DNA of 64,000 nt, taken from Bradyrhizobium sp. CCBAU 051011. GTDB taxonomy: Bacteria; Pseudomonadota; Alphaproteobacteria; Rhizobiales; Xanthobacteraceae. The number at the start of each line of letters is the position of its first letter. Position 1 is the first letter of the stretch. Below are positions 16,221 through 25,600 of the stretch, piece after piece. The DNA lies in the NCBI RefSeq assembly GCF_009930815.1, contig NZ_CP022222.1:5994501-6058500 (forward strand), given 5' to 3'. The position numbers were made by a program, and so were the translations under genes. The notes below the pieces were generated by a model, which did no database searches, was not told the origin of the DNA, and was given only the letters and a program-made list of their open reading frames with translations.

Positions 16221-17603
16221 GCGGTCGCGTGCGTCTTCTCCGGCGAATTGCCTGACAGCCGCGATCAGCACCACGGTGGTCGCAAGCCACGCCATCCGCG
16301 CGCCGTAGCGGTCATGTGGGCCCGATATCACCGCGCAGATGAAGGCGTTGCCGAGCACGGCTGATGTGACCGTGCCGGCGAGCAAAGTGAGATCGTCGAA
16401 CGGCCGGCGCAGCACGCCGTGGCCGAACAGGATCGCCGCCAGCAGCATCGATGCCAGTGCGACGGGAATGTGAATCCGGTTGATCGCGGTGAAGTCGAAA
16501 TGCCAGCGCTGCTGCTGCGCCGCGCGCATCGGCTTCACCTGTGCAGGAAGAAAGCGCTCGATGATTCCGTAGGTATGGCCGAGCCAGACACCGATGCCTT
16601 CGCCGGTGGCTACCTGGATCAGTTGCTGAGCCGTCCCCGTCAGCGCCGACTTGGCCTGCCGGGCCGGATACTCGGCCAGCGAATGCAGCACGATAAAGCC
16701 CATCTCGTCGTTCAGTCCCTGAAAGCGGCCAAGCGTGTTGAACATGCTGTTGCCCCACAGGAACTGGTCCGCCGTAGCAGGAAGCCGGTCGCGGTAGGGG
16801 CAGAGCTTGAAGTTCTGCTTCGGACAATGATCGCGCAAATATTGCGCGACGATGCCGTCCTGCAGCATGCGCCCGAAGGCGACGCCGTAACCGCCGGGCG
16901 TCCACGCCAGTTTTCCGGACAGTGCAAAATTGGTCACGAGCAGCAGCGCAGCTCCGGCGACGATGGTGAGGCTGCCTTGCGTCAATCCGGAAACGGAGAT
17001 CCGCCCGCGCAGAAAGGGGCGCGCGATCCACCCCATGCAGCACAGTCCGAACAGCACCGCGAGCGGCGCACTATGCGTTGCTGTGGCGAAAGCGGTGAGG
17101 CCGAACAGGAGGTACTTTTCCGGGATCGAGGTCCGCTTGCCCTGCGCGACCAGGATGAAGAACGCGAGCACGGCGAGGCCCGCAAAAATATCGGTCAGGA
17201 GCGTGCTGGCCAGCCAGGGCAGCGAGGTGGTCAGGACCAGCACGAGGCTCATGGCCAGGAGTCGCAATGGTTGGGGCTGGCCCAGCACGCGCAGCGTCAA
17301 CTGCAGGATCCACAACGTCGCCAGCGCGTTGAACCCGAGGTTGATCCAGAAGTTCGAATCCTCGCCGAAATGAAGATAGAGGCCGAACGTGGTGGAGCGG
17401 CTGGGCACCAGATAGCCTTCGTACCACCGCGCCAGATAGCCGCCGGTATCCCACTGGAGCAGGGGATAGCCATTCCACAGGGCGGGGGCTAGCAACATCA
17501 AGGGGATGGCGACGGCGGCAATCCAGGCGGCCCGCGCATCCGCAGCGGTCCGCGCCTGCAATATCTGCGTGCTGATGCGACTTTCCCCCATTGACCCCAG
17601 CAT
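16089..17603 (-). CDS. polytopic membrane protein, 504 aa
   Basis: About ten hydrophobic segments are visible, beginning with AAWIAAVAIPLMLLAPALWN, and a conserved-looking first loop GYPLLQWDTGGYLARWYEGY, resembling the WD motif of GT-C-type glycosyltransferases and their membrane relatives; that assignment is tentative. A later loop has DHCPKQNFKLCPYRDRLP with two Cys. The last 45 residues are hydrophilic and encoded opposite the hydrolase gene, which suggests that the natural stop was lost and the reading frame extended. Confidence 0.75.
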   Translation of the reverse strand: MLGSMGESRISTQILQARTAADARAAWIAAVAIPLMLLAPALWNGYPLLQWDTGGYLARWYEGYLVPSRSTTFGLYLHFGEDSNFWINLGFNALATLWILQLTLRVLGQPQPLRLLAMSLVLVLTTSLPWLASTLLTDIFAGLAVLAFFILVAQGKRTSIPEKYLLFGLTAFATATHSAPLAVLFGLCCMGWIARPFLRGRISVSGLTQGSLTIVAGAALLLVTNFALSGKLAWTPGGYGVAFGRMLQDGIVAQYLRDHCPKQNFKLCPYRDRLPATADQFLWGNSMFNTLGRFQGLNDEMGFIVLHSLAEYPARQAKSALTGTAQQLIQVATGEGIGVWLGHTYGIIERFLPAQVKPMRAAQQQRWHFDFTAINRIHIPVALASMLLAAILFGHGVLRRPFDDLTLLAGTVTSAVLGNAFICAVISGPHDRYGARMAWLATTVVLIAAVRQFAGEDARDRSLSPRQEVGDADLVDLVADRAHVIAVRNVEHLGTRNDFPERRG

Positions 17604-17797
17604 CCGGAAATGGCCGGCCGGCCGAAATTGACCAATAGTCGGACATTATCCGGCTTGATTTCCGGAATTGATTGACCACCTTGAATTGACCCCGAACGGC
17701 ATTTGGCAGCGGTTTACTTTGCCGAAGCCTGCCCGGGACAGCCGTCCGCCCGCCGTGCTATCATATCGGCCAACCAAGCGAATTTACGAGAGCCACC

Positions 17798-18625
17798 ATG
17801 GCAGTGCATCAGGTCAATCCGCAGGGATCAAAGCTCGCAGCACTCGATCCGATCTGGGACCGTGTCCGGGGCGAGGCGGAAGATATCGTCCGCCGCGAGC
17901 CCGAGCTCGCTTCCTTCATCTATTCGACCGTACTGCATCACGACCGCCTTGAAGATTCGGTGGTGCATCGTCTCGCCGAGCGGCTCGATCATTCGGCGCT
18001 ATCGGGCGATTTGATCCGCCAGACCTATGACGAGGCGCTGCGCGACGAACCCGATCTCGGCAATGCGTTCCGTGCCGACCTGGTCGCGGTCTACGATCGC
18101 GATCCCGCAACCTCGCGCTTCATCGATCCGTTGCTCTACTTCAAGGGATTTCACGCGCTGCAGACCCATCGCCTGGCGCACTGGCTCTATCAAAAGGGCC
18201 GCAAGGATTTCGCCTACTACCTGCAGAGCCGGTCGTCGGCGGTGTTTCAGACCGACATCAACCCCGCCGCCAGGATCGGCCGCGGCATTTTCCTCGATCA
18301 CGCCACCGGCTTCGTCTGCGGCGAGACCGCCGTGATCGACGACGACGTTTCGATTCTGCACGGCGTCACATTGGGTGGCACCGGCAAGGAGAACGAGGAC
18401 CGTCATCCGAAGATCAGGCGCGGCGTGCTGATCGGGGCGGGCGCAAAGATTCTCGGCAATATCGAGATTGGCCATTGCGCACGCATCGCGGCAGGCTCGG
18501 TGGTGGTCAAGCCTGTGCCGCACAATGTCACGGTTGCAGGCGTTCCAGCCAAGATCGTGGGCGAAGCCGGCTGTGCGGAGCCGTCGCGCACTATGGATCA
18601 GATGCTCGGCGCAATCGGCCTTTGA
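17798..18625 (+). CDS. cysE: serine O-acetyltransferase
   Basis: 275 residues. The N-terminal helical domain (IWDRVRGEAEDIVRREPELA) is followed by the left-handed beta-helix of hexapeptide transferases: FQTDINPAARIGRGIFLDHA with the catalytic Asp-His, TGFVCGETAVI, SILHGVTLGGTGKENEDRHP (second catalytic His and CoA loop) and GAGAKILGNIEIG. It makes O-acetylserine from serine and acetyl-CoA, the first step to cysteine. Followed by a hairpin and DUF3126 gene. Confidence 0.96.
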   Translation: MAVHQVNPQGSKLAALDPIWDRVRGEAEDIVRREPELASFIYSTVLHHDRLEDSVVHRLAERLDHSALSGDLIRQTYDEALRDEPDLGNAFRADLVAVYDRDPATSRFIDPLLYFKGFHALQTHRLAHWLYQKGRKDFAYYLQSRSSAVFQTDINPAARIGRGIFLDHATGFVCGETAVIDDDVSILHGVTLGGTGKENEDRHPKIRRGVLIGAGAKILGNIEIGHCARIAAGSVVVKPVPHNVTVAGVPAKIVGEAGCAEPSRTMDQMLGAIGL

Positions 18626-18641
18626 TTTTCCACACTTTCTG

Positions 18642-18669
18642 CCAGCCGTATTTGTGAAGTTACGGCTGG
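18642..18669 (+). terminator. hairpin after cysE
   Basis: CCAGCCGTA/TACGGCTGG forms a 9-bp perfect stem with a ten-base loop 17 bases after the cysE stop. No T-run follows, so it is a weak intrinsic terminator or a transcript-end stabiliser. Confidence 0.4.
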
Positions 18670-18732
18670 TAGTCTGCGCCGTCTCGTCCTAAAAACCTCC
18701 CGGAAATTCAAAGAATCCGATTGGAGACCGCC

Positions 18733-18951
18733 GTGGACGTTCAGGAAGTCAGGAAGCTCGACGCCTATCTCAAGCGCGTATTCGGCAATCCCAAGATCCG
18801 CGTCGTGCCGCGCCCGAAAAAGGACGACTCCGCCGAAGTCTATATTGGCGAGGAGTTCATCGGCGTGCTGTTCGTCGATGACGAGGACGACGACCGTTCA
18901 TTCCAGTTCCAGATGGCGATCCTCGAGGAGGATCTGGCCGACGTCGGCTGA
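18733..18951 (+). CDS. DUF3126 family protein, 72 aa
   Basis: The start is GTG at 18733 (MDVQEVRKLDAYLKRVFGN), with GGAG seven bases upstream; a TTG at 18721 is also open. The protein continues PKIRVVPRPKKDDSAEVYIG, EEFIGVLFVDDEDD and FQFQMAILEEDL: the full small alphaproteobacterial DUF3126 domain. It regularly follows cysE in Rhizobiales. Function unknown. Confidence 0.9.
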   Translation: MDVQEVRKLDAYLKRVFGNPKIRVVPRPKKDDSAEVYIGEEFIGVLFVDDEDDDRSFQFQMAILEEDLADVG

Positions 18952-18972
18952 GGCGCGTGCCGCGACCTTGCA

Positions 18973-19062
18973 GGTGGGCAAAGGCGCAATTGCGCCGTGC
19001 CCACCATTACCACTCACAATGCAAGTAAGATAATCGGTGGGCACGTTACGCTTTGCCCACCC
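18973..19062. repeat. dispersed palindromic repeat (GGTGGGCA type)
   Basis: Two arms, each an inverted repeat bounded by GGTGGGCA and TGCCCACC, are separated by about 30 bases; the outer ends (GGTGGGCAAAG and CTTTGCCCACC) also pair, so the whole is a nested palindrome. GGTGGGCAAAGCG-type elements are scattered between genes in Bradyrhizobium. It lies between convergent genes and may also end transcripts. Confidence 0.7.
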
Positions 19063-19083
19063 TGCCAAGCTACGAGTCCGCAG

Positions 19084-19851
19084 CTAGCCCCTCGGCCCGC
19101 GCATCTGCGCCGTCAGCCGCTCCATTGCATTCGCAACGTCGCGCCATTGCGACAGCCAGCTCCGTGGAAAACGGAACGTCAGGTCGGCGCCGTCGACGCG
19201 GCGCTCGCTCAGGCACATGCCGGGCGTCTGGCCATCGCGCGAGCAGCGCGCGTTGAGGCTCGGCGACGTGGCGGAGAACAGGTCCTCATTGGCGTAGGGC
19301 GAGCCGTCGCGAAAGGCGCGCATCGTCAATCCATCGTCGATCGGTGTTGCCTTCTGCTCAAGGTAGCGCGGATAGATCGTGCGCACCCGCATGTCCGGCG
19401 CCAGCGCATCGCGGTGGGCCGATATCGAGACGAAGATCCGGTCGATCGGCTGCACCTTCTCCTCCACGGTATCGGCGCTGACGTGCTTCGGCGCATCCGG
19501 CGGTTCGAGCGATGGGAATACGAAGCTGAGATCGACCCGTTCCTGCGGGCCCGAGTGGCGCTGAATCTTGCGCCGGATGGCGGCTGTCGGCACGTTGAAG
19601 AGCGTGGCGCCGACGCTGACGGGCAACCGGCCGGGGGCGCTGGCGGGCCGCGCCACCCAGGTCGGCCACAGCAAATAGGCGACCAGCGCGACGGCGCCCG
19701 CCGCAATGGTTACCGCGGCCATGATCAGGATCATGTGCGAGCGCGGGTCCCTGCGGGTGTCGCGGGCAAGGTGCTGGGCCGTCGAAAGCAGGGTCATGAA
19801 TGAAGCATCGGTCGGGAAGGAACCAGGCGAATCATTCCGCGAATATGCCAT
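19084..19851 (-). CDS. single-TM periplasmic hypothetical protein, 255 aa
   Basis: A cytoplasmic N-terminus with RRDPRSH precedes one TM helix (MILIMAAVTIAAGAVALVAY, LLWPTW), then a periplasmic domain (VSVGATLFNVPTAAIRRKIQ ... FVFPSLEPPDAP) with two Cys near ARCSRDGQTPGMCLSERRV that could bond. The start may be ATG 19851 or MTLLSTAQHL at 19797; the latter fits the usual length. No known function. Confidence 0.7.
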   Translation of the reverse strand: MAYSRNDSPGSFPTDASFMTLLSTAQHLARDTRRDPRSHMILIMAAVTIAAGAVALVAYLLWPTWVARPASAPGRLPVSVGATLFNVPTAAIRRKIQRHSGPQERVDLSFVFPSLEPPDAPKHVSADTVEEKVQPIDRIFVSISAHRDALAPDMRVRTIYPRYLEQKATPIDDGLTMRAFRDGSPYANEDLFSATSPSLNARCSRDGQTPGMCLSERRVDGADLTFRFPRSWLSQWRDVANAMERLTAQMRGPRG

Positions 19852-20016
19852 GGGGCGCGTGATTTCCTCATGATTTCGCGGGAGTCGAGCCCTTCAAGCC
19901 ATGCGCAAACGAGGTCCCGGCGGCCCGTTGTTAACCTTTCCTTAAGGATGCTGTGGCGGCCGCCGGCCAATTTTGCGAAAGCAGGGCGCGCGGTTTGTCG
20001 AGTAGCGGAAGTTGTC

Positions 20017-20346
20017 ATGTCGCCCGAAGCGTTGAATTCCCTGTTCGCCCTGTGCATCGGCTTTGCGTTCGCAGGCGCGCTCGCCAGCGGCTATCAGGCG
20101 ATGGCGGAGCGGCCGGCGGGGTTCGGGTTGCTTGGCGAGGGCGTGGCGCCGAAGACATTTGCGGCCGTGCCGTTTCTGGTTTTCGCCGCACCCTTCATCA
20201 TCATGCGCAACACGCTGCGCGGCGCGAAGATCGAGCGCCGCCGCTTCGAATTCGTGATGATGGCGACCGTGCTTTCCGGATTCTGGAGCATGATGTCCGG
20301 CACGTTCTTCCTGATGACGCTGCGTGCCGCGGGTGTGCTGGCCTGA
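20017..20346 (+). CDS. small membrane protein, 109 aa
   Basis: Begins MSPEALNSLFALCIGFAFAG with an immediate TM helix, followed by a second around FAAVPFLVFAAPFIIMRNTL, a basic loop RGAKIERRRFEF and a third hydrophobic segment VMMATVLSGFWSMMSGTFFL. The longer frame to 19870 is rejected because it lacks a ribosome site and is hydrophilic junk. The pattern is that of a conserved Bradyrhizobium membrane protein without assigned role. A hairpin and the gamma-carbonic-anhydrase gene follow. Confidence 0.7.
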   Translation: MSPEALNSLFALCIGFAFAGALASGYQAMAERPAGFGLLGEGVAPKTFAAVPFLVFAAPFIIMRNTLRGAKIERRRFEFVMMATVLSGFWSMMSGTFFLMTLRAAGVLA

Positions 20347-20389
20347 GGCTGCCGGCCTGTTCGCTTGATCCCACACCAGCGGCTATGCC

Positions 20390-20415
20390 AAGGTCTCCAC
20401 CAACGGAGACCTTTT
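20390..20415 (+). terminator. hairpin with T-run that contains the next gene's ribosome site
   Basis: AAGGTCTCC (20390-20398) pairs perfectly with GGAGACCTT (20405-20413) across a six-base loop, and TT follows. It has the form of an intrinsic terminator for 20017-20346, but GGAGA in its 3' arm is also the Shine-Dalgarno of the gene at 20419. Confidence 0.6.
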
Positions 20416-20418
20416 GTT

Positions 20419-20949
20419 ATGGCGATCTACGAACTCGACGGGCAGGGGCCTGAACTCCCCGCAAACGGAAACTATTTCATCGCAGATACCGCTGTCGTGA
20501 TCGGCAAGGTGCGCCTGCTGAATTCCGCCAGCGTGTGGTTCGGTGCAGTGCTGCGCGGTGACAATGAATGGATCGAGATCGGCGAAGGTTCCAACGTGCA
20601 GGACAATTCCACCTGCCATACCGATCGCGGCTTTCCGCTGACGATCGGCAAGAACTGCACCGTCGGCCACAATGTCATCCTGCACGGCTGTACGCTCGAG
20701 GACGACACGCTGGTCGGCATGGGCTCGATCGTGATGAACGGCGCGCGGATACGCCGTGGCAGTATCGTCGGCGCGGGGGCGGTCGTCACTGAAGGCAAGG
20801 AATATCCCGAATTTTCCCTGATCCTCGGCTCGCCCGCGCGCGTGGCGCGCACGCTGACACCCGAGCAGGTGACGGCGATGGGAAGCGCCGCGAAATTCTA
20901 CGCGCTCAACGGACCGCGATTCAAAAACGGACTGAAAAAGATCGGCTGA
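20419..20949 (+). CDS. gamma-carbonic-anhydrase-like hexapeptide protein
   Basis: 176 residues of left-handed beta-helix: [60 protein letters not shown], then [12 protein letters not shown]. The three metal-binding His positions (CHTD, VGHN, LHGC) are present and RGD is the conserved Arg loop. Such YrdA/PaaY-type proteins are zinc enzymes with carbonic anhydrase or thioesterase activity. Start ATG 20419; GGAGA nine bases upstream lies in a hairpin. Confidence 0.88.
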   Translation: MAIYELDGQGPELPANGNYFIADTAVVIGKVRLLNSASVWFGAVLRGDNEWIEIGEGSNVQDNSTCHTDRGFPLTIGKNCTVGHNVILHGCTLEDDTLVGMGSIVMNGARIRRGSIVGAGAVVTEGKEYPEFSLILGSPARVARTLTPEQVTAMGSAAKFYALNGPRFKNGLKKIG

Positions 20950-20984
20950 AGACCGCCGGTCTGCATCCGATATTCAAACGCGGC

Positions 20985-21152
20985 TCAGCTTCCCTCGCTC
21001 TCGTTGGCTTCGCGAGGGCCGGCGACCTTTTCATGCCCGGCGGCCCACAGCGCATGCTCTTCGCTGCCGTTCTGATACGGATTGGCTTCTGCGGGAATGT
21101 TCTGACGCGCGGCGAGTTGGCCTTGCTCGAAAGGGTCCGGGTCGGAATTCAT
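20985..21152 (-). CDS. Rmf/CrpP-like small protein, 55 aa
   Basis: ATG at 21152 overlaps the TGA of the upstream gene (ATGA). The product reads MNSDPDPFEQGQLAARQNIP, AEANPYQNGSEEHALWAAGH, EKV: the pattern G..AAR....ANPY......W..GH is that of the ribosome-modulation-factor/CrpP small-protein group. If it is Rmf-like it would act on ribosomes in stationary phase, but this is inference from a short motif. AAGGA lies eight bases upstream inside the preceding gene. Confidence 0.65.
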   Translation of the reverse strand: MNSDPDPFEQGQLAARQNIPAEANPYQNGSEEHALWAAGHEKVAGPREANESEGS

Positions 21153-21376
21153 GAGGGCGTCCTTCCGGTTTTCGATCTCGTCTTCCGCGCCGTCGCGGCT
21201 TTCGAAACGCCGGCGCTCTTTTTAAGCGCATCCTTGAGGTCGATGGGAATGCCGTGCTTCTTGAAGAGGTCCGCGAAGGCTTCGTCGGCCAGTTCCTGAA
21301 ATGTCGCCATCCGGTCACGGGCAAGCTGTTTGAGCTTGTCGAACGTGTCGTCGTCGAAGGCGATCAATTTGCGCAA
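21149..21376 (-). CDS. ribbon-helix-helix-like small protein, 75 aa
   Basis: MRKLIAFDDDTFDKLKQLAR, DRMATFQELADEAFADLFKK looks like a ribbon-helix-helix DNA-binding unit (beta strand KLIAFDD, two helices) with a basic Lys/Arg-rich tail (KAATARKTRSKTGRTPS). It may be an autorepressor or antitoxin-like regulator of the coupled Rmf-like gene, which overlaps it by four bases. Family identity is a structural guess. Confidence 0.6.
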   Translation of the reverse strand: MRKLIAFDDDTFDKLKQLARDRMATFQELADEAFADLFKKHGIPIDLKDALKKSAGVSKAATARKTRSKTGRTPS

Positions 21377-21486
21377 GCGCGATCACTCCGGGCGTCGAGC
21401 GGTTGTGATTGAATGATCTGGCGCGGGAATCGTTCCGGCAGGAACCAGGTCCGGGAGCCATCGTTGCTCCAAAAAGGAGATTTCCG

Positions 21487-21984
21487 ATGAAGCTGTTATC
21501 TGTAGCCGCAGTTGCGGCATTCGCAATCCTGATATCCCCGGCCATGTCACTCGCCCAGAGCGGAAGTGGAAGCAGCGGCGGCACCGGAGGAGGCGCGAGC
21601 GCCGGTGGAGCCAGTGCAAGCGGCGCGGCAAGTGGCCCTTCCGCGGGCAGCAGCAGCGCCGCCGGATCGCCGAGCGCGGGCTCGGCGGGCGCGGGCACGC
21701 AAGGCATCACCGGCGTGCCGCCTGGTCCGGCCAGTCCGGGCGGATTGAACAATTCCGGCGAAGACCCGAGCGGCGCGCAGAACCCATCCAAGCTTGCGTC
21801 ACCGCCTGCGCCGGGCACCAACACTGCAGGCTCCGCCCAGTCGTCAGGTCGCGGCGTCAACACCGAAAGCGGTGTAACGACGGGCTCGGGAAGATCGGCG
21901 GGGTCAGGAAGCGTTGACGCAGCAATCGCTGAAGAGAACAAAACGGTCGATCGCAAGATCAAGAGCATTTGCCGCGGCTGCTGA
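21487..21984 (+). CDS. secreted Gly/Ser/Ala-rich low-complexity protein
   Basis: AAAAGGAG lies six bases before ATG. A Sec signal peptide (MKLLSVAAVAAFAILISPAM, SLAQ) is followed by about 100 residues of Gly/Ser/Ala low complexity and a short ordered end with SVDAAIAEENKTVDRKIKSI, CRGC. The terminal CxxC-like pair and helical tail are the only structured part. Similar proteins are frequent in Bradyrhizobium; role unknown. Confidence 0.7.
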   Translation: MKLLSVAAVAAFAILISPAMSLAQSGSGSSGGTGGGASAGGASASGAASGPSAGSSSAAGSPSAGSAGAGTQGITGVPPGPASPGGLNNSGEDPSGAQNPSKLASPPAPGTNTAGSAQSSGRGVNTESGVTTGSGRSAGSGSVDAAIAEENKTVDRKIKSICRGC

Positions 21985-22210
21985 TCTTCCTCATACAATC
22001 GCGTAGAAGTGAGCAAAATTACCCAGCCACTTCCGAGAACTCGTCCTAGAGTTGATCCGGGATCTGAGGATCCGACGCGCATCCGACCCGTGCAGGTCTG
22101 AGTCTGATCCGGTCAGGCCCAAATGAACAGCGCCGTCTCGGTGATACTACACCGAGGCCGCTGTTTGATATTCTTGCTGATCCCTTCCGCATCGCATGGG
22201 GGATGTTGAA

Positions 22211-22363
22211 ATGCTTACAGCGCCCGAATTGACATTGATGTTTTTGATGGTGGTGGTTGCACTGGGTGCGGCGTTCGTCTGGATGTTCTGGGAGATCGAG
22301 CAGACGTTGTCCAGGCTGCGTCGGATGTCCAGACCGCATCGCAAGAGCGACGGCCCGCACTAG
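22211..22363 (+). CDS. single-TM micro-protein, 50 aa
   Basis: GGGGGAT six bases before the ATG supports translation. MLTAPELTLMFLMVVVALGA, AFVWMFWEIEQTLSRLRRMS is one TM helix followed by a basic amphipathic helix and a HRKSDGPH tail. No family recognised. The stop codon overlaps the start of a dispersed palindromic repeat. Confidence 0.55.
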   Translation: MLTAPELTLMFLMVVVALGAAFVWMFWEIEQTLSRLRRMSRPHRKSDGPH

Positions 22364-22463
22364 AGCATGATCCGGAAAAGTGTGCAGCGGTTTTCCGAAA
22401 AGATCATGCTCAAACAAAAAGATAAAGCGGGATGACGATTCGAAGAAAAGTCATCACGCTTTA
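22363..22463. repeat. RIME-like double palindrome (GAGCATGATC type)
   Basis: The left palindrome runs from GAGCATGATCCGGAAAA to TTTTCCGAAAAGATCATGCTC; the right one from TAAAGCGGGATGAC to GTCATCACGCTTTA. This is the well-known Rhizobiales intergenic mosaic repeat (GAGCATGATCCGGAAAAGTG...). It separates the micro-protein from the two-partner secretion locus. Confidence 0.85.
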
Positions 22464-22674
22464 GCGGACGTGACATTGCGCGGTCTGTCTCGCGCAATGC
22501 CTGGCGGCTGGCTTCACGCCCGATATCTGCAATTTTCCGATAAATTGCGCTTGTTACTTGATACATCCTTAGATGGGAACCTGTCAGGTTCCATCTGCAC
22601 GAAAGCGTGCATGTCTGACAAAGAATTTGGGAGACGAAAAGTTTGCGGTGCCGCCTTAAGCGGATGGTGGTTCA

Positions 22675-25600
22675 ATGATCGTCTCATCCAGGTCGTGTTT
22701 TTCGTCGTCCATCCAATCATCCACCAGGGATTTTCGAGCCTCCGTCAGCCTGATCGCGCTGTTATGCGGCCTCAGTTGCGCGCAACCGTCGATGGCGCAA
22801 TCTCTGCCGACTGGTGGAACGGTGGTCAGCGGGAAGGTTTCGATCGGCTCGACGTCGCCGACCAGTCTGACGGTCACCCAATCGAGCCGGACCGGCATCG
22901 TCAACTGGTCGAACTTTTCGGTGGGGCAGGGCTACCAGGTCCAGTTCAATAACGGCGGCGGCGCGACGCTCAACCGCGTTACCGGCAACGTGCCGTCGTC
23001 GATCAACGGCGTCGTATCGGCGACCGGCTCGGTTTATCTCGTCAATCCGTCGGGAATCGTCGTTGGACCGACCGGCGTGATCAAGACCGGCGGCAGTTTC
23101 GTCGCCTCGACGCTGGATGTGAAGAACACCGATTTCCGGGCCGGAGGTGCGCTGACCTTCAGCGGCAACAGCAACGCCTCGGTCGTCAATCTCGGCAAGA
23201 TCGGCGCGTCGAAGGGCGACGTCGTCCTGATCGCGCGCCAGGTGCGTAACGACGGCTCGCTGACCGCGCGTAACGGTACCGCCGCGATGGCGTCCGGCAG
23301 CGAGGTGCTGCTGAGCGACGGCTCGCTGGGCAAATTGCGCGCCAATGGCGGCAACATCTATGCGCTAGCCGGCAACACCAATGGTGCGATCTCGGCAACG
23401 GGCGTTGCCAACAAGGGCGGCCGAGTTTTCCTCACCTCCGAGGGCGGTTCGGTCAATGTAACGCAGAAGGTGGTGGCGCGGCGCATCCAGGCGGATGCTG
23501 TGCCGGCGCGGACAAACGTTGCCGGACCGGGCTCGTTCACCGGCGGCGACATCATGGTCAGCGGCGACAAGGTCGTGGTCGGCAGCGCCATCACGGCCAA
23601 AGGCAGCAGTGGTGCGGGCGGCACCGTGGTGGTGACCGGCAAGGACGTCACCCTGACGTCAAGTGCAAAGATCGGCGCCAGCGGAACGTCAGGCGGCACC
23701 GTGCTGATCGGCGGCGACCGCGCCGGCGGATCGGACGTTACGCGGAAATTCCTCCCGCAGGCCATCGCCAATGCGCAGAACACGACGATCGAGGCGGGCG
23801 CAACGATCACGGCGGACGGCACGTCGGGCGCCGGCGGCAATGTGGTGGTGTGGTCGGACGGCACGACGTCGTTTGGCGGCGCGATCAGCGCCACCGGGCT
23901 GCGCGGCGGCTTCATCGAGACGTCGGGGCATACGTTCGACTTCGCGGGCGGCAGCGTCAATGCCGGTCCCGGCGGCACCTGGCTGCTCGATCCTGTGGAT
24001 CTCACGATTAATTCGACGCTTGCCGGCACCATCGCGACCGCGCTCAATGGCGGCAGCAACGTCACCCAGGAGACGAATGCGGCCGGCAGCGGCGGCAGCG
24101 GCGACATCACGGTGGCCAGCGGCATCAGCTGGTCGACCAGCGCGACGCTGACGCTGAGCGCCTATCGCAACATCGCGGTCAACGCCAACATCACCAGCAG
24201 CGGCGGCGGTGGCCTCGTGCTGCGCGCCGACAATGCCGGCACGGGCACCGGCACCGTGACGTTCGGCGGCGGGCAGGTGTCGACCGCGGGAACGGTCTCG
24301 ATCTACTACAATCCGACTGGCAGCAGCTCGACCATCAACACCACCAAATACACGGCGCCGACGCAGACCAACTTCAGCGGCAACGTCACCGGCGGCGCTA
24401 CGCTCAATGCTTCTATGCTGGTCAACACTATCTTTGACCTGCAGAATATCCAAAACAATCTCGCAGGCGTCTATGCGCTCGGCCGCGACGTTGACGCCAG
24501 CGCTGCCGCGTCCTGGAACGGTGGCGCGGGTTTCACGCCGGTCGGAGGCATCTCCCTCTTCACGGGGACTTTTGACGGCCAGGGCCAAACCATCTCGAAT
24601 CTCCGTATCAATCGGCCCTCCGGCCAATACGTCGGGCTGTTCGGCTGGAACGGCGCCTCTGCGATAGTGAGGAATCTGGGGATTCTGAATGTGTCCGTCA
24701 CCGGCGGCACGGCCACCGGCGGCGTCGCTGGCAAAAACGAGGGGACCATCACGGGCGTCTACACGTCAGGAACGGTCACCAGCAATGCTGGCGCGGGCGG
24801 CATCGTCGGCTACAATTACGGGCCGCTGTCGAATGTCTACTCGACCGCCACAGTGAGCGCGCCGTCGATCTATGCCGGCGGAATCGCCGGGTTGAGCGTG
24901 AACGGCGGCAACATATCGCGGGCTTATGCCACAGGGTCCGTAAGCGGCGGGCAGAATGTAGGCGGACTGGTTGGCTACTTCGCCGGCAGCTCGCTCACCC
25001 AGTCCTATGCCACCGGCGCTGTCAGCGGCACGTCCGGCGTCGGCGGGCTGCTCGGCTACAACGGCGGCTCGATCACGCAGTCCTACTGGGACAGTTACAC
25101 GACGGGTCAGGCTGGCGGAATCGGTACCGGCACCGCGTCGAGCGGCGTGACTGCAGTGACAAGCGATCCCGCGCAGTCGGCGGCGGCAAACTACGCGTAC
25201 AAGCAGAGTGCCTATGTAGGTTTCAGCTTCACCGCTGGCAACAAGTCTACCGGCTGGTTCTCGATCGAAGGCCAAACCCGTCCATTCGGGCAGTGGGAAT
25301 ATTCGACCAATATCGCAAACGCGCACCAGCTTCAGCTGATGGCGATGAACCTCGGTGCGAGCTACAACCTCACATCCAACATCGACTTCTCGAGCGACCT
25401 TGTCACCGGAGGCAAATATCCCGGCATGTGGTCGGCGGCGGGCTTCTTCCCGATCGGCAGCACCGCCACGAAATTCACCGGAGCGTTCAATGGCCAAGGT
25501 CGTACCATTGCCAACCTGACCATCAATCGATCGACCACCGACGATGTCGGACTGTTTGGATATGTTGGCGCGGGCGTAACGGTGCAGGACGTCGGTCTCA

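Noticed and set aside
16419..17492. Plus-strand frame opposite the polytopic membrane protein
   Set aside because: No TM or domain pattern; the minus strand has regular hydrophobic helices.
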